A stretch of 64,000 nt of DNA. Origin: Odontesthes bonariensis (lineage: Eukaryota > Chordata > Actinopteri > Atheriniformes > Atherinopsidae). Positions 22,301-34,800 of this stretch are shown here, in pieces; position 1 is the first letter of the stretch, and each line of letters begins with the position of its first letter. The DNA is taken from assembly GCF_027942865.1 (NCBI RefSeq), contig NC_134510.1, forward strand, positions 25,537,209-25,601,208, in the 5' to 3' direction. The translations under genes were made by a program, and so were the position numbers. The notes under the pieces are model-generated. The model made no database searches. It saw only the letters and a list, made by a program, of their open reading frames with translations, and had not been told where the DNA came from.

Positions 22301-24950
22301 GTCGTTTATCTCACAGGTTTGCTAACCCCACTTTTTTTTCACCACAGTCACCAGAAAGATACTCACGGTCAACTTAGATAACCCTAAAATGACCTCCTTG
22401 TTGTTTAGCTCCGCCTGAAAAGGGGTCGCAAACCACTGTTTAATCAGTGTTTCTAAGCTGCATTAAGGATTCAAATAATCCCTTAGAAATGTTTTCTGTT
22501 CAGATTTTGGAACAAATATTGTACATACTTAAGTCAATGTATATTTCTCTTAATTTGTAATGTCTTTCTCTGCTCGTGTTGCCACACAGTCAGGTTGATA
22601 TTTAGTTTTTGACTAAATCCGATTCATATCCCACCACTACATAAAGATTTAGCTACGTCAAATATGTCCGGGTTATTAGACTCAACAGTTTAATCTCATT
22701 AGTCATGTTTTATGTGCATGATTTTTTTCCACTGCTCTCATTTCTCAGTGACCCATCACTGGATGATTCAGGGGCTGTACCTTCTGAGACGGATGACAAA
22801 CAGGAAGGAGGGAAGATGGAAAAGCACAAGAAGAAAAAAGGCAGTGCAAACAAAGCGGCAAAGCCAAAATATGATGAAGAAAGAGGTGATTCCTCACTCA
22901 TTTAGCTTATGATACCATCGAATAATGACAAAATTATCTTAAGAGACCAAGAAACTTTGTTTTTAAATTTTGATCCCTAGCATCAGAATGTTTAAGCTCT
23001 TTTCCCCCGGCAGAGGTGAACAAAAAGCCTCGTATGCGCACGGCGGATGACGTGATCTCTCGCATCCTGTGGGACTCATCAGTTGATGCATCAGAATTTG
23101 TCGTGGGCTATGTGGATCGCTTCCTTGGTGTGCTGGAGCGCCCCTTCTGTGACTTCAACTGGGAAATCAACCCTCGTGACTGTGATTACTCAGTTGAGTT
23201 GGCCCTGCCCAGACACAGGATCCAGTACTTCTGCTACAGAGGACACCGCGTCTGGGACCGCCACAGCAGGACTGACAGGGTTTTTGGCTCCACCGGTCAA
23301 TCTCTGGCTCCCCCCTTTGGAAGGGAGGAGGAAGTAAAGGGTAAGAGAAGACTTCATTTCTGACTCACTGCGCTGTCCATGTAATATATTTGTACGGAAT
23401 CGCATTGAGTGAATGTAACCGTTTCTTTTAGAAGAAATAAACACACAAAACCAAGAGCAGCAGCCAGACCACGTTAAAACAGCAGAAGAGCGGCCAGCTG
23501 CTGTTGGTGGGGAGGATGTGTGTGAAACAGAGCACTGTGCTCACAGCGAGAACACACATCTGGAGGAAGACAAGCTGAATGAGACGACTCCCAGCTGTGA
23601 CTCCGCAAATTCAGCTCCAGAGTGCGGAGGAAAGGCTTCTCAGAAGTCTCCGGGAGCACGTGTTGCAGAGGAGGCTGCAGATGGGTCTGGTGTTTATGTT
23701 CATCTTTGATCTTTAACTTGCACCAAGCTTAATATGTGAAAAATTCCGATAAAAAAATGATAGAGAGAAGTCTGAGGGTCTTGAGCTGTGGCAGAACATG
23801 TAGAGGGGTTGTAGTGATTTAACACAGAGGCTGTTTTAGTGTCTCGAGGACAGCAGAATCACAATGAGAAAGAAAGGAATAAAGGCTCCCGGCCTGCTCC
23901 TATAATGGTCAAATATGGTTTTGAGTCACACAACCCCGCCAAAAAATAATATTAAGTATAAAAAGACAATTTTTGTGACACATCACGCATGTAACGAGAA
24001 GTTGATCATCTTCTTTTTTTCCATTGGGACAACTTGGTTTTCAGTCCTTATAAATTATACTTGCCTGTTTCTACTTCAGACCTCAGGCTTCAACAGAGCA
24101 AAGGTCGTCACATCAAGAAGAGGAACTGTCTGTAAAGGAGGAAGGTGAGCAGGACGCCTCGGCTGAATCGGAACAGAGCTGGGACGGAAACCAAGACCCT
24201 CAGGTGTGTATGACACACATCACCCTGATATATGTGCTTGCTGTTACAGTACATGTTTTCCACAGTTATTCCGACGTTCATGCACAGAGTTATGTCGGGG
24301 CTTTACAGATGAGCCAGAATCCATCAGAACCTCTGGAGCAGATGGAAGAGAAGTGTGGTGGACGCCCCCCTAAGAGAAACCCAACGCACTTCATCACCTT
24401 CAGGGCCAACACTCCTGCTATCCTCTCCTGTTTCCAGCAGCTGCAGGAGGAGCTCACCGCCCTTCTACCCTCCTCCGCGCCTCACTGGGAGACTTCTTCC
24501 AAGCTTCACGTCACCCTGTGCCTCCTGGTGCTGCGCAGCCCAGCTGACGTGGCGGCCGCTGGAGAGATCCTCTGCCAGTTCGCCCATTTGGATCGCAACC
24601 CGCCCGTGGCCCTGTCCTTTCCTGTGAAGCTGAAGCATTTCAGTGGGAAAGTGCTGTACCTGCACCCCCAGCCTCAGCTTCGCCTCCAGCAGCTCAACAG
24701 CGGCCTGCAAGAGGCCTACAGGAAAGAGGGCTGGCTCCACAGGCACTCCTACAACCCACGGTACCACCTCACTCTGGCCAAGGTAGAGGGCGCAGACGGG
24801 GGAAGGATTTTTGAAGGGGTGGGGGACCTGAAAGTGGGGAAAGGGTTGAATTTTGGCCGTCTGCCAGTTAATACTTTGCACCTTTGTGCCATGGGCGGCT
24901 CAAGAGTAGATGGCTTTTATGAGACCCTGCGCACAGTGACTCTTCGATGA
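19307..24950 (+). CDS. leng9: Leng9-like protein: CCCH zinc finger, MJ1316/DUF504, 2H phosphoesterase (complete)
   Basis: Predicted RNA-binding and RNA-end-processing protein, orthologue of leukocyte receptor cluster member 9. Coding exons: 19307-19469, 22223-22316, 22749-22885, 23014-23340, 23432-23684, 24080-24203, 24288-24950; 1761 nt, 586 residues (human about 500). A CCCH finger has C67-x7-C75-x5-C81-x3-H85. Exon 4 codes the MJ1316 RNA cyclic-group-end-recognition domain (RTADDVISRILWD... DCDYSVELALPRHRIQYF). The C-terminal AKAP7-like 2H phosphoesterase has both catalytic signatures, H440-V-T and H526-L-T. Linkers are acidic and low-complexity. An acceptor at 19249-19250 before the ATG implies a noncoding first exon. 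The exon 5 donor (GATGG|gtctgg) is weak but is the one that keeps frame into exon 6. The exon 7 acceptor could be 24288 or 24309; both are in frame. Confidence 0.9.
19606..20640 (-). mobile_element. Decayed L2/Rex-type LINE with a nested insertion, in leng9 intron 1
   Basis: Minus-strand reading shows a reverse-transcriptase block with DTADHNILLSR and a decayed GP.G..LFS region (20283-20640). The family's C-terminal signature follows at 19724-19921 (HISLVLAPLDWL... IDFKILLLTFKVLNG). A 3' end reading 'gcacattcaaaaacaac' on the plus strand lies at 19612-19660. Frames are broken by stops. Between 20050 and 20235 the minus-strand element is interrupted by sequence of opposite orientation. Confidence 0.75.
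20050..20240 (+). mobile_element. LINE 3' tail in plus orientation nested in the minus LINE
   Basis: The block 'ctgtaaagcactttgg' then 'ggctgtataaataaaa' ends with a short tandem acattt repeat at 20207-20231. This is the typical 3' terminus of fish L2-clade elements, with a microsatellite-like tail, in orientation opposite to the surrounding element. Confidence 0.65.
21692..22190 (-). mobile_element. LINE 3' fragment, minus strand, next to leng9 exon 2
   Basis: On the plus strand a (gata)n start leads to 'gactttattcatcccaga' and 'agggaaattag', the 3' end of a very common fish non-LTR repeat. Its upstream part, read on the minus strand, codes for a typical C-terminal stretch (RYRRSFLPTAIRLYDSSTS). 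It ends about 30 bases before the splice acceptor of leng9 exon 2. Confidence 0.7.
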
Positions 24951-25797
24951 TGAAGCTGGTCACGTGACACGTAAACGCTACGCTCTACCGTACGTGCGTG
25001 TTAGTATATACAGTATTTACAAAACATGTATAGTACTGTGTGTATACAGCATATTTTTGGGTGCAATCGGCTGTATGGTTATCTTGTAAATTCGAGGCCT
25101 GTGTTTTTAATTTATTTGATTATCAAGTTACTCTGATATGAGGTTTTTAGAGGAAAATGTTTCAAATGAGACTTAATTCAGGGCAGCTTTTCAATTATAC
25201 CGAATACTTTTAATTGTCCCTTATTACTGATGATATGATTGTTATTGTGTATTCCTTGACTGATATATTTAAGGACCTACAGTACATTTGTATAGATATT
25301 TCAAGATGTAATGCACATAGCCCACACGTAATAACAAAGACAGCTGATGCAACAGAGGCGTCATTAAAGTCCGTATGTTTTCAACACAACTTTACTTCAG
25401 TATCTTCATGTCGTTGTTTCATGAAAACACTTGAAACAAGCATTAGAATTAGAGCTGAAATGAGTGGTCGGTTGACATTTTTCAGTGTCCATGTTGATTC
25501 TCAGTCGCCCAGGTCATGGCAGGCTTGATCGGGTGGGTCAGTGACACACGTGCAACCGCAGCAACTCTCAAAATGTTAATGACTCCACAATAGATTAGTG
25601 ATTAGGAAATGCACAGCAGCCACTTAGAATGGAGGAAGACTTTCGTGGCGAGACGTGTAACGTCTTTAACACACAGAGGTTCACATTTTTTTAAATGAGA
25701 ACACGAATCTTCACTACTTTCATATCATTTAACAGCTGAATTAAGTGACTGTTCTTTATGAAATTTAACACGTTTTTTTTGGCCAAAAACAAAACCA

Positions 25798-25803
25798 AAT
25801 AAA
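25798..25803 (+). terminator. Candidate leng9 poly(A) signal
   Basis: AATAAA about 850 bases past the stop codon. ATTAAA at 25364 is an alternative. Choice not testable from sequence. Confidence 0.4.
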
Positions 25804-27300
25804 CATCGCCTGCTGCAGTATCGCACTTGCCTGTCTGTAATTGTCACATGTACCTCAAAGAATGATGTAACTTGTCTTTTTGATCCCTTTTGAGTCACGA
25901 AGCTCATTTTACATGCAGAGCCTGTCTTAAGTCAGAATACATGTTTGTCTTTTCCTCTGCTGTCTCTGCATTTGATGAACCAATCCAGATGATTTGGGTC
26001 AACTTCAGTGTGCTGGCATTTTTACCTTTTGCTCTTTTACCACAACACAGATGCTCCATATACACATGCTACAAAGACTTGGGATACATGAATTGTTGAT
26101 GAGGGCAAACGCTTTTGTTTTGTTCGCTTGTTTTGTTTTGATTCGTCTTTGCTGTAAAGCCGTAGCTCTCTGTAGCTTGTGGCTCCGCGATTCATACAAT
26201 CTGTTTTATATGAATATTGTATGCTCCACATGAATTATCACTTGGTTTTTCTTCTCCAAATGATTAGAACCACTGGTTTGCCTTGGAGATTAAATATTGA
26301 ATTGCGTATTTTAAGTCTTGTGAGTGGTGATATTTTATCAGTGCCGTGATGGATGCTGCTGTTGCTGTGCTCGAACAGAGACACACGGAGGCTGTATAAA
26401 CGCTCCCTGAGCTGAACCCTTGCATGCATAATGTGATTTTCTGTCTTCTTCCCCATTTTCCTCCCAGATACATACACACATATACTCTAAGCGCAGCCTA
26501 TATGAGTCAGTGAGTATGCTCCCTGGTTCTCCACTGTGTGCTCCCTCGCTCGCATTATCTCCCTTCCCCCACTCTCTTTCAGTGACACAGAAAAACCTAC
26601 GCCGCCCCCTCCCTCTCTTCTCGCTTGCCTCTGCCCCCCTTTCTCCAATAGAAAGACAAACACTGTACTCTTTTTACTCTTCCTTGCTTTGTTTCTCCAC
26701 TATGTCCCCAATTTGCGTTTCTCGGTCCAGTCACTCAGAAAGCATCTCCATCATGGTGCAGTCGTCACTTCTGTCACGTTGTTGCATGTTTCTCGCCACC
26801 TTCATGCCACTGAATCAGTGTTGATGCTGTCCTGTGGCTTCCACTGAAAACTGCTTTTGCCCATAAACCCGCTGCGCGCTGTTTTGCCCCTTTCTATTCA
26901 TTGTTCACTCCATCTCTCTCCCTCCCTACTCTTTCTCTCAGCATCACTCCCTGGGAACCCATTTTCCCCCCTCCTCAGTATTTCATGTTGCCTTTCTCTG
27001 CATCTCCCCCTCCCCAAATTCATGTCTGTACGCTTTTTTGCCTCTCTTACTTAGTTTTCAGTGCATCTCCACCTCTCAACTCTCTTATTGGCAGGAGTTC
27101 CCTGTTTTGCATCCAACATGTGAGTGGATTTTTAAAATCTCTCCTCCTGATCGTTAAGTGCACTTAGTTTGGGGGGCACTTCTGCATTTTCACTCTTTGC
27201 CTTAGTAATCTGGTCAGGGTTCCGCCTGGTAGTCTGGGCAGAGATGGGTTGGGTTGATGGGCGCACGTAGATGTTTGTGGGGAGATCGGCGGCAGAAGTG
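25804..27300. other. Intergenic, leng9 to ttyh1; pyrimidine-rich 26510-27100
   Basis: No gene is supported. The interval 26510-27100 is strongly C/T-biased on the plus strand, with many TCTC and CCTCC runs, and precedes the putative ttyh1 leader exon. Confidence 0.5.
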
Positions 27301-27599
27301 TGCCTCTGGAATCAATTTAGCCACGGGTTAGACCCTGCTAATCCGCGTTAACAGATTAATTATCTTTGGGCAATATCGTGTCACTGCCGGGTTGTGAAGT
27401 CGCTTGGGCGTTAAGCTACGGAGGGCTACAATGCAACGATAAAGAATCCCTCAGGGGTTTCTCCTCAATCTTAATCCCTCCCTCTCTCTCTCACCAACTC
27501 GCGCTCGCTGAGAGCTCCGCTCCCATCCATCAACACAAGCACCTCTCCACTGTCACCAGACAACCACACAATTATTGACCATTTAATATTTCACTAACT

Positions 27600-27801
27600 A
27601 CTAGAGTTGCCGGCTTACATTTTCCTCCTTATTTCGACATATTTTTGGCATGCATCAGAGCCTTCTTTGCAGGATGATTTTTCAAAAGCATCAAGTGCTG
27701 ACGGCTGGCAGTATACCTATCTGAGCGGGCAAATATTTCACGGACACCGGCAAAGAGAAGAGACGGAAGGAGAGAGAATTCTCCCAACACAGCCGACAGA
27801 G
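27600..27801 (+). other. Putative ttyh1 noncoding leader exon (start approximate)
   Basis: A consensus donor GACAGAG|gtaaga follows base 27801. The first coding exon of ttyh1 has a strong acceptor (tttcctcccacag) 30 bases before its ATG, so a noncoding exon upstream is required. This is the best candidate in the interval. An in-frame reading from an ATG near 27650 exists but has no similarity I recognise. Confidence 0.45.
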
Positions 27802-30800
27802 GTAAGAGACTGATCCCTATCTTGTTAGGACTTAATAGCGGATGTGGCTCTGATTGTCAGTTGAGTGAAATATGATGCACGATAAATGTGAATTTCACAA
27901 ATCCATTGTGCATCTTGATTTGATTCCATTTATTTTATCTGTTTATGTACTTAATGGAATCATTATACTGTGCTGCCAAAACGGAGTCATAGTTATCTTT
28001 TCAATCATCGCTCCTAATGGAAGTCGACTCCAGTGAACATTTTTAGAAGATGCATATAATCAGCTGATGCTGTAATGGTTTGACTATATCCAGAGATTAT
28101 TTTTCCCACCATCTACAGTTTTCAAAATGATTGTTTAATCTGAAAGACGATTGAATGTTTCATTCAGGTCATTCAGCTTGGGTCGGTCAGTGTGGACGCA
28201 TTCTTTGCCCCTCAACTTCATGTCATGCTGAGCACTTGTCTATGAGCTCTTACCTCCGGTCAGCTGCGCGCACTTGACTGGAGCGGTGTATTCATTTTGC
28301 AGATGAATGCAAGGGGAAAACTGAATTTTAAATGAGAAGAACCCTTTGATTTACAATGCTTTTACATGGTAGACAAAGAAAACTTGTCCTGCTTTACAAA
28401 GATGCTGATTTATTTCTCCTGACTGATGCCGTGAAGATGTAATGCTGTCACATAAATTATGGTCAATAAGGAGGTTGTTGTTAAGCTGCTGGACAACAAC
28501 TCGGGCAGTAATCATTACAGATTTTATGAGGCAAACTGGAAACGTGCATCACTTCAGCAGCAAATGCACTAGATTATTTATATAGTGTGATTCAGAGCTG
28601 TCGTCTCATAAAATGAAAAGGTGGAGATGATTTTCATGCGCTACAGATGATCCTAAATCCTGCTGACAGAATATGCTTCAGCCTTGTTCCCATTAGCTGC
28701 CTCACAAAATGGCTCTTTTCTTTACATCCAGACATCATGGAGTCTCATATCGTGCAAGTGGTTTCATCCTCAGCTGTGTGTGAGCTTCATGCACACATAA
28801 CATGGCAGATTTACATTCTCTGAGATTATGCTTAGGTGAGAGTTGGTTCGGGCTCGTTCCATCTCCTCGTCTCTCTTCTTTTTCTTTTTCTCTTCTCTGC
28901 ACCGACTCATCTCAGAATCACATTTATTTGCCTACAGTTATGCAATGGCAGCAGGCATAAAAAGAGGCTGGCAGGACATATCACGTCACCTTGAGGCTTC
29001 CTATCTGTGACAACTGCTGAGTAACTGCTGCTCCAGGATTGCCAACCCCCCCACACCTCATTTCCACCACCACCTCATTAGGTTGCCTCCACTTTCTGGG
29101 TTGGAGGAGAATCTTACCTGAACTTTGACCCCACAACTGTCATCACTGGGCATTTCTTAGGTTTCATATCTTCACCGCACTGATGTTGTGCAAGAAGTGA
29201 CGCCAGAGTAAGACGTTGCTCCCACGAGAAGGATCAATATTTTTCATGATTTCCTATCAATTATTTTGAAAATGGATTTTATGCAGAGTATTCTGCTTCG
29301 GTCACATCTAGTTTACCCCTCACTGAAAAAGCACTGCGCTGTCATCCATTACGGGACATGCTTTTCTTTGCTGACCCACTTTACTGGTGGGTTTAACCTC
29401 AACAAGTAGAGCGATTCTCCTTTGATTGCAGACTTATTCTCTTAATTGTTTATGACGCCTTTTGAAAAGCTTTTACCCTCCAAATGTGATAAATGTCCCT
29501 CATAGACCTGCTTCACAGCTCCCCTGAAAGATCTCGTCCAACGAATCCATTCAAGATAAATGACCGTCAGCTAAAAGAACATCAGAGAACTCACATGTTG
29601 TTTACACTGCTGAGGTGTGGTGGATGAATGTTGCTCTCACAGTGTGGAAAACACCATGTCCAGTGCAGTTTTAATGAGGGAAATGGAGCATTGGCAGTGA
29701 TTTGATTTGTGACAGTTGGGCTGTTGGAACCATTAAGGTGAACAGGCTTATTGTAATGGGCTTAGAGCGGCCCTGTCTGGCCTGTGGGCTGAGCTGATGA
29801 CTTATTCTCGACCACAACCGACCCTAAATCTGAATGGTGAGATTGTTTGCCATTGAATATGACATGTGGCAAAATCAAAACTTTTATCACGCATGGTATT
29901 GAACGGTGCGAGGAATCAATAGTGACAGAAGCAAGCATCTCTAAAGTAGAACACTGGGCTGTTTGGAAGTTTCATTTATTGAATGAATCACTGTTGCCTT
30001 TAAAGACCTTAAAATCCAACACAGACCCTTAATTCAGAATGTGTGAATTATGTTTGCAGAGCTGTATCTGTCTGTGATATCAGCACTGAGCTGAGCTCTA
30101 AAACCCTTTATATTTCATGTTGCTGTGAATGGTTGTATCTGTTCTCTCCTCTTTTGAGCTGTCTTAATATGCTTCCCTCTGAACAGTAAAGCTCTGATGG
30201 TTTCTTAATCTGTGCAGCCGGTATCAGAAGCCTACCAGCCTCTGTCTTGCTCTCTGTCCGGCTTCTACTTTGTGTGGGTAATGAGGCTTCCAGTGTGTTT
30301 TTTGGCAAACGGGATTTGCCTTCTGTATTTACCCGACTTTCTTTCCCCCGACTGGCTTTTCTAAGACACGCCGAATGATGAACAGCGAATGATGACAGTC
30401 AACCCTTTTATCTTTTATAACACCTTGTACACACATCTTCTGTATGCAGCCTCCCAGGAGGACCCTTCAAAGACCCCGTGCTGCGTGTCCACTTTACGAT
30501 CCTCTCATTCATATATTTATCTTTGTAAGGTGAAGAGAGAGGCATTGATTTGTTGTAATGTAATCTCTGTGTGTTTAACTCTGCAGCTCTCAACAAATAC
30601 CAACAGTGCTTTAATCTTCAATTCTTTTTTTTTTTTTTTTACCGATTTAAAAGCATCAAAACCACTGAATTTACTGAAGGCAATATGATATGAAGCAAAG
30701 AAAATCTGATAATGATAATGTCTGAAAGCCTTAACTTACTATGGAATGGATATTTTTGCTGATAGCTGATAAATCAGCTTACCCAAACACATCACATGAC

Positions 30801-31144
30801 ACCACGAGTGGGTATTCTTCTTTTGTATTTGACATTTGTGACGCGTTGCTGTTGTTCATCCAGTCCGTGTTAATTCTGCTGCCACGATGTTGGCAAACTC
30901 CATAGTTTATTTAACTGCAATAAAACTCATCATCAGATTCGGGCCTCCACTGTGCCTTAGATGTCTGCTCTGACTCACACTCCTCATTAGACCTCTATAA
31001 CTACTTGGCACAAGTGATCATTAGGCCTGGGAATCATTTCAATAATTTCAATTCCGATTTTGGTTGATTTCTAGTTTTAATTTCAGAATGGTAAAAAGAA
31101 AGAAGTTTAATGTTTAGAAAAAGAAAGATATCTTTCTACTGAAC

Positions 31145-31440
31145 ATTTATCCATTTTATAAATCCACTTTACCCAGTTCAGTGTCACAGGGGGTTGGAGC
31201 CCTCCCAGATACCACTGGGCGAGAGGCAGTGTACACTCTGAACAGATTTCCAGTCAATCACAAGACCAACACAGAGACAAACAACCATGCACACTCACAC
31301 TGTGTCAATTTAGAATCACCAACCAGCCTAACATGCATGTCTTTGGATGGTGGGAGGAAGCCACAGTACCCGGAAAGAACCTTTCCGGAAAGGCGACAGT
31401 ACATTCAAACTCACAATGTCCGTTATGGTCCTCACACATA
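31145..31440 (+). repeat. Dispersed fish repeat in ttyh1 intron (diverged)
   Basis: The phrases 'cagtgtcacagggggttgga', 'ccatgcacactcacac', 'catgcatgtctttggatg' and 'gtgggaggaagccacagtac' occur in the order seen in a very abundant fish interspersed repeat. No target duplication was found. Confidence 0.7.
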
Positions 31441-31851
31441 AAGTTAATTATGTACACAGGCCTTGACAGAGAGCTGTCCTTCATTTGTAAAATGCCAGCT
31501 TATCATGTGTGGGTATCAAGAACCGTGATAATTTTTTTTTACAGCCTGCCTATGGGTGCACTCAGGAATTGATAAGAAGAATCAAAACTCTTTCTTTTTC
31601 AATGGGTTATTTATTTATTATTCTTATTTAGAGCTGAGTTTCGATTCCCAACCCTTGATCGCTGATCGAACATGTAGTCTGCGAAGTCGGTGACCTCGCT
31701 GTCTTTTCGGCTCAGCCATGTGCTCAGGAAAACCTTCACCCCTTCGTGCCCCTTTTCTTCTCCCCATGTTCTTACTTCACATCCTGGTTCCTCTGACCTC
31801 TCACTGTCTTTCCTCCCACAGGGTGGAGGAGGGGACCACTGGCAGTAGAAA

Positions 31852-34800
31852 ATGGCTGCCATGACAACGGTACCCAGCTATACCCCTTCAATATGGGTGA
31901 GAGTGTGTCACGCCCTGCCCCGGCTGGACCTCAGCATGCAGATGAGGGACAACATCTTTGTCCCGGACAGCTGGGAGTACCAGCAGGTAACGGACTCCTG
32001 CCACCAGCCCTCACACCACACTGACATACTGCCGCTAAACAGCCTGAGGTGCCACGCTGCATAATAACTATGGTGCTTTTGCTCCGCATATGTACAGGTA
32101 TAGTTTTCTACAGTTAAGTAATGTGATGGGCCACATAATTCTATAAACTCCTCCTTAAATCCATTAATATAACAGGAACCCGCAGAGCCATGACAATTGC
32201 ATTGACAGGCCTTTAAAACACTTTCTCATGCCTATTTATTGCTATAGTTATTGGTAGGAAGATTTCACTAGACCCCTGCAACTACCTCTCAGCTCTTTTG
32301 TAGTTGTTTTTAATTTCTTGACCTTGCCTTACATGCTGTACTGTTCCTCTTAACAGTGGAAAGTGAAGCTATTTTTGACATTTTGGAATGAGAATGCAGG
32401 TTTCCACAGTTGCTTTTGTCTGCATGGGGCTGTTTCTGCAGTAAGAGGCAACGTTTCAACCCTCTTTTCCAACAAGCTTTCGTACAAACGCTCCAGCTAA
32501 CCATGTCTCACAGTGTTTGTGACTTCTCTGCGGTACAAAGAGGAGGTGGGGCGGGAGAGCGCAAATTATCCTGCAGAACAGAAAGAAAAAAGAGAACGAA
32601 AGTGCATGGAGAGAGGGAATGAGAGAGGCAATGAGTAATGCGAAGAGGTTGCTGAACAGAAAACTGGGCAGAGAGAGGGAAGGCGAACCGAGTGAGAGCG
32701 GGAGCCGGAGAGAGTGGCAGTGAATGTATTTAAGTAGGTCACAGATTATTAATAGAGATTCAGTGGTGTGGATAGAAAGAAAGAGATGGGAGAGTGGGGG
32801 ATAGAAAGAGAGTGGGAGAACGTGGGGAAACGGGGAAGGGTAGAGTGGAGCGATGGGGAGGGGATTCAGAGAACAGGAGGTGAGATAGTGGGAAGGTGGA
32901 GGAGTGGGGAGTGACAGACGGGCAGATGGACGTAGGATAATACTGTGGAAATGTGTCTGAGAAAAATGCATTTCAGCAATGTTGACTCTATGATACGGAG
33001 CCTGATCAAAAGCAATGTCAGATACGGCTTAGTGTCAAACATCACGGTTTCATGGGTCAAAACCTGTGATGTTATGGATGATTAAGACTAACATCAAGTC
33101 AACCAACTTAGATTTAGTCCCTTTTCGTCTTCGGTTATTTTTATTTTCACAAAGCATGTGCATGCAATATGTATCAGTATTTTTTTTTTCTTTGAAAGGC
33201 AGAATTTACATGTTCACACTCTTATAATCACCATCCCCTGGTGTTAATGGGGGCGGGACAGTCTATGGAATTTAACAGGATTACTTGGCATTTCACCAGC
33301 TGAAGTTGCTCCTCTTTGCTTGTAAAAATGGAATTAAAGTGCCATTTCGTACACTGACTGACTCATCTGCTGATTTCTTCTCCCTCTTCCCTTTTCAGAC
33401 TCTGCTGGTTTTGTCCAGTGTATCAGCCATCGCTCTTGTTCTCTCCCTCTTGGTGGTTCTTTCCTTCCTCATACACTACTGCTGCTGTCACCGTGGTGAC
33501 CGGAGCGAGGGATCAGAGGAGGATGAGGAGGATGAAGATGGCAGCACGGGTCACGGTTACAGTGGGAAGAAGGGGCGGGGGATCTGCTGCGTCACATGGG
33601 TGGCAGTTGCCGCTGTCACGCTTTGCTGGTGAGGAGGAATTGAACATCATTATATTCAATGGCAACATAAACGTGTTGTTTTCTTAGCAGTGGTGGAAGA
33701 AGTGTTTAGATGATAGGCTTAAGGAAAAATTATATTTTGCAAGTAAAAGTCCTGAGTTTAAGTCCTGAATGATCATCAGTGTAACATAAAGCCTAAATAT
33801 AATATGGCCCCTGTGACTTTGTACTAAAATTCTCCATTTGTCCATCTATTTTTACTTCTTCACCCAATCCATTTCAGAGGGAAATGTACTTCTTACTCCA
33901 CTTCCTCACGTTTCTATTCAGTGCTCAGATTATAAATTTACATATGAAGCATGATCACCATATGAACAGTAAGGGATACATTCATTAGATATTAAACCTG
34001 CCTGATTTTAACTGTTTGGCATCACATCTCCAAATCAGCTGTCTGGTTTGGGTCCCTTGTTAATGTTTAGCATAAAGCAAAGATTTGATGAAAAAACATC
34101 AATCGTACGTTACATTACATAACGTCTTTTTCATTCCTCTGGCAGAATTATTGTTTATTGTTGGAGGGGCCCTACCCTCAGATTGGTTACCATGTTAACC
34201 AGCTACAAAGGTAAAACACTACAGATGCATCAGTTTTATTCTAATGCTTTCACAGGCCTATGTTTTAATCATATCTTAGTAAATATGGATATTAACGATT
34301 GGGTACTTCACTGAGGTAAAATGTAGATGCAAAACCTCTACTTTTATTAGTATGTTTTTACATTTTGTCTCTTTACATAAGTAAAAAAAAAGTGTCCTCA
34401 CTTCTTCCACCACATGTAACAACACACATTAAACCATCTATATTTATGCACCACTGGAGGAAGAGGAATTTACATATAGTTTGGTTATATACAGTTCAGT
34501 GGTTTGAAGTAATCGAGTACATTAACTTTAGTTCTATGTGCTGAAAGACATTGAATTATGGGGTACTTGTCCTTGAGAATTTTCAATCTTTGTTACTTCA
34601 CACGTTCACATGAAAGCATCATGAGTGAAGTTTAGAGGAGAAATAATTTTTTTTATAGAAAATGCTAACAGCCCACAAACACACATGAAGTGTTACCTAA
34701 CTAGACACAATTTACCTGTCACTGTTAACATCCCCTAAAAAGGCTTAATCTTAAAATACATGATTTTTCAAACTTCCATCTTGTACCTTTTGCAGAAATC

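Noticed and set aside
24465-24881. 138-residue antisense frame
   Set aside because: It is the complement of leng9 exon 7, whose sense frame has both 2H phosphoesterase motifs.
27607-27813. Short frame across the ttyh1 leader exon
   Set aside because: Runs through a consensus donor and has no similarity; treated as untranslated leader, possibly with a uORF.
32456-32971. 171-residue open frame, minus strand
   Set aside because: Composition is Ser/Pro/Leu-rich because the plus strand is a GAGAG-type purine tract in ttyh1 intron 1; no domain, no splice support.
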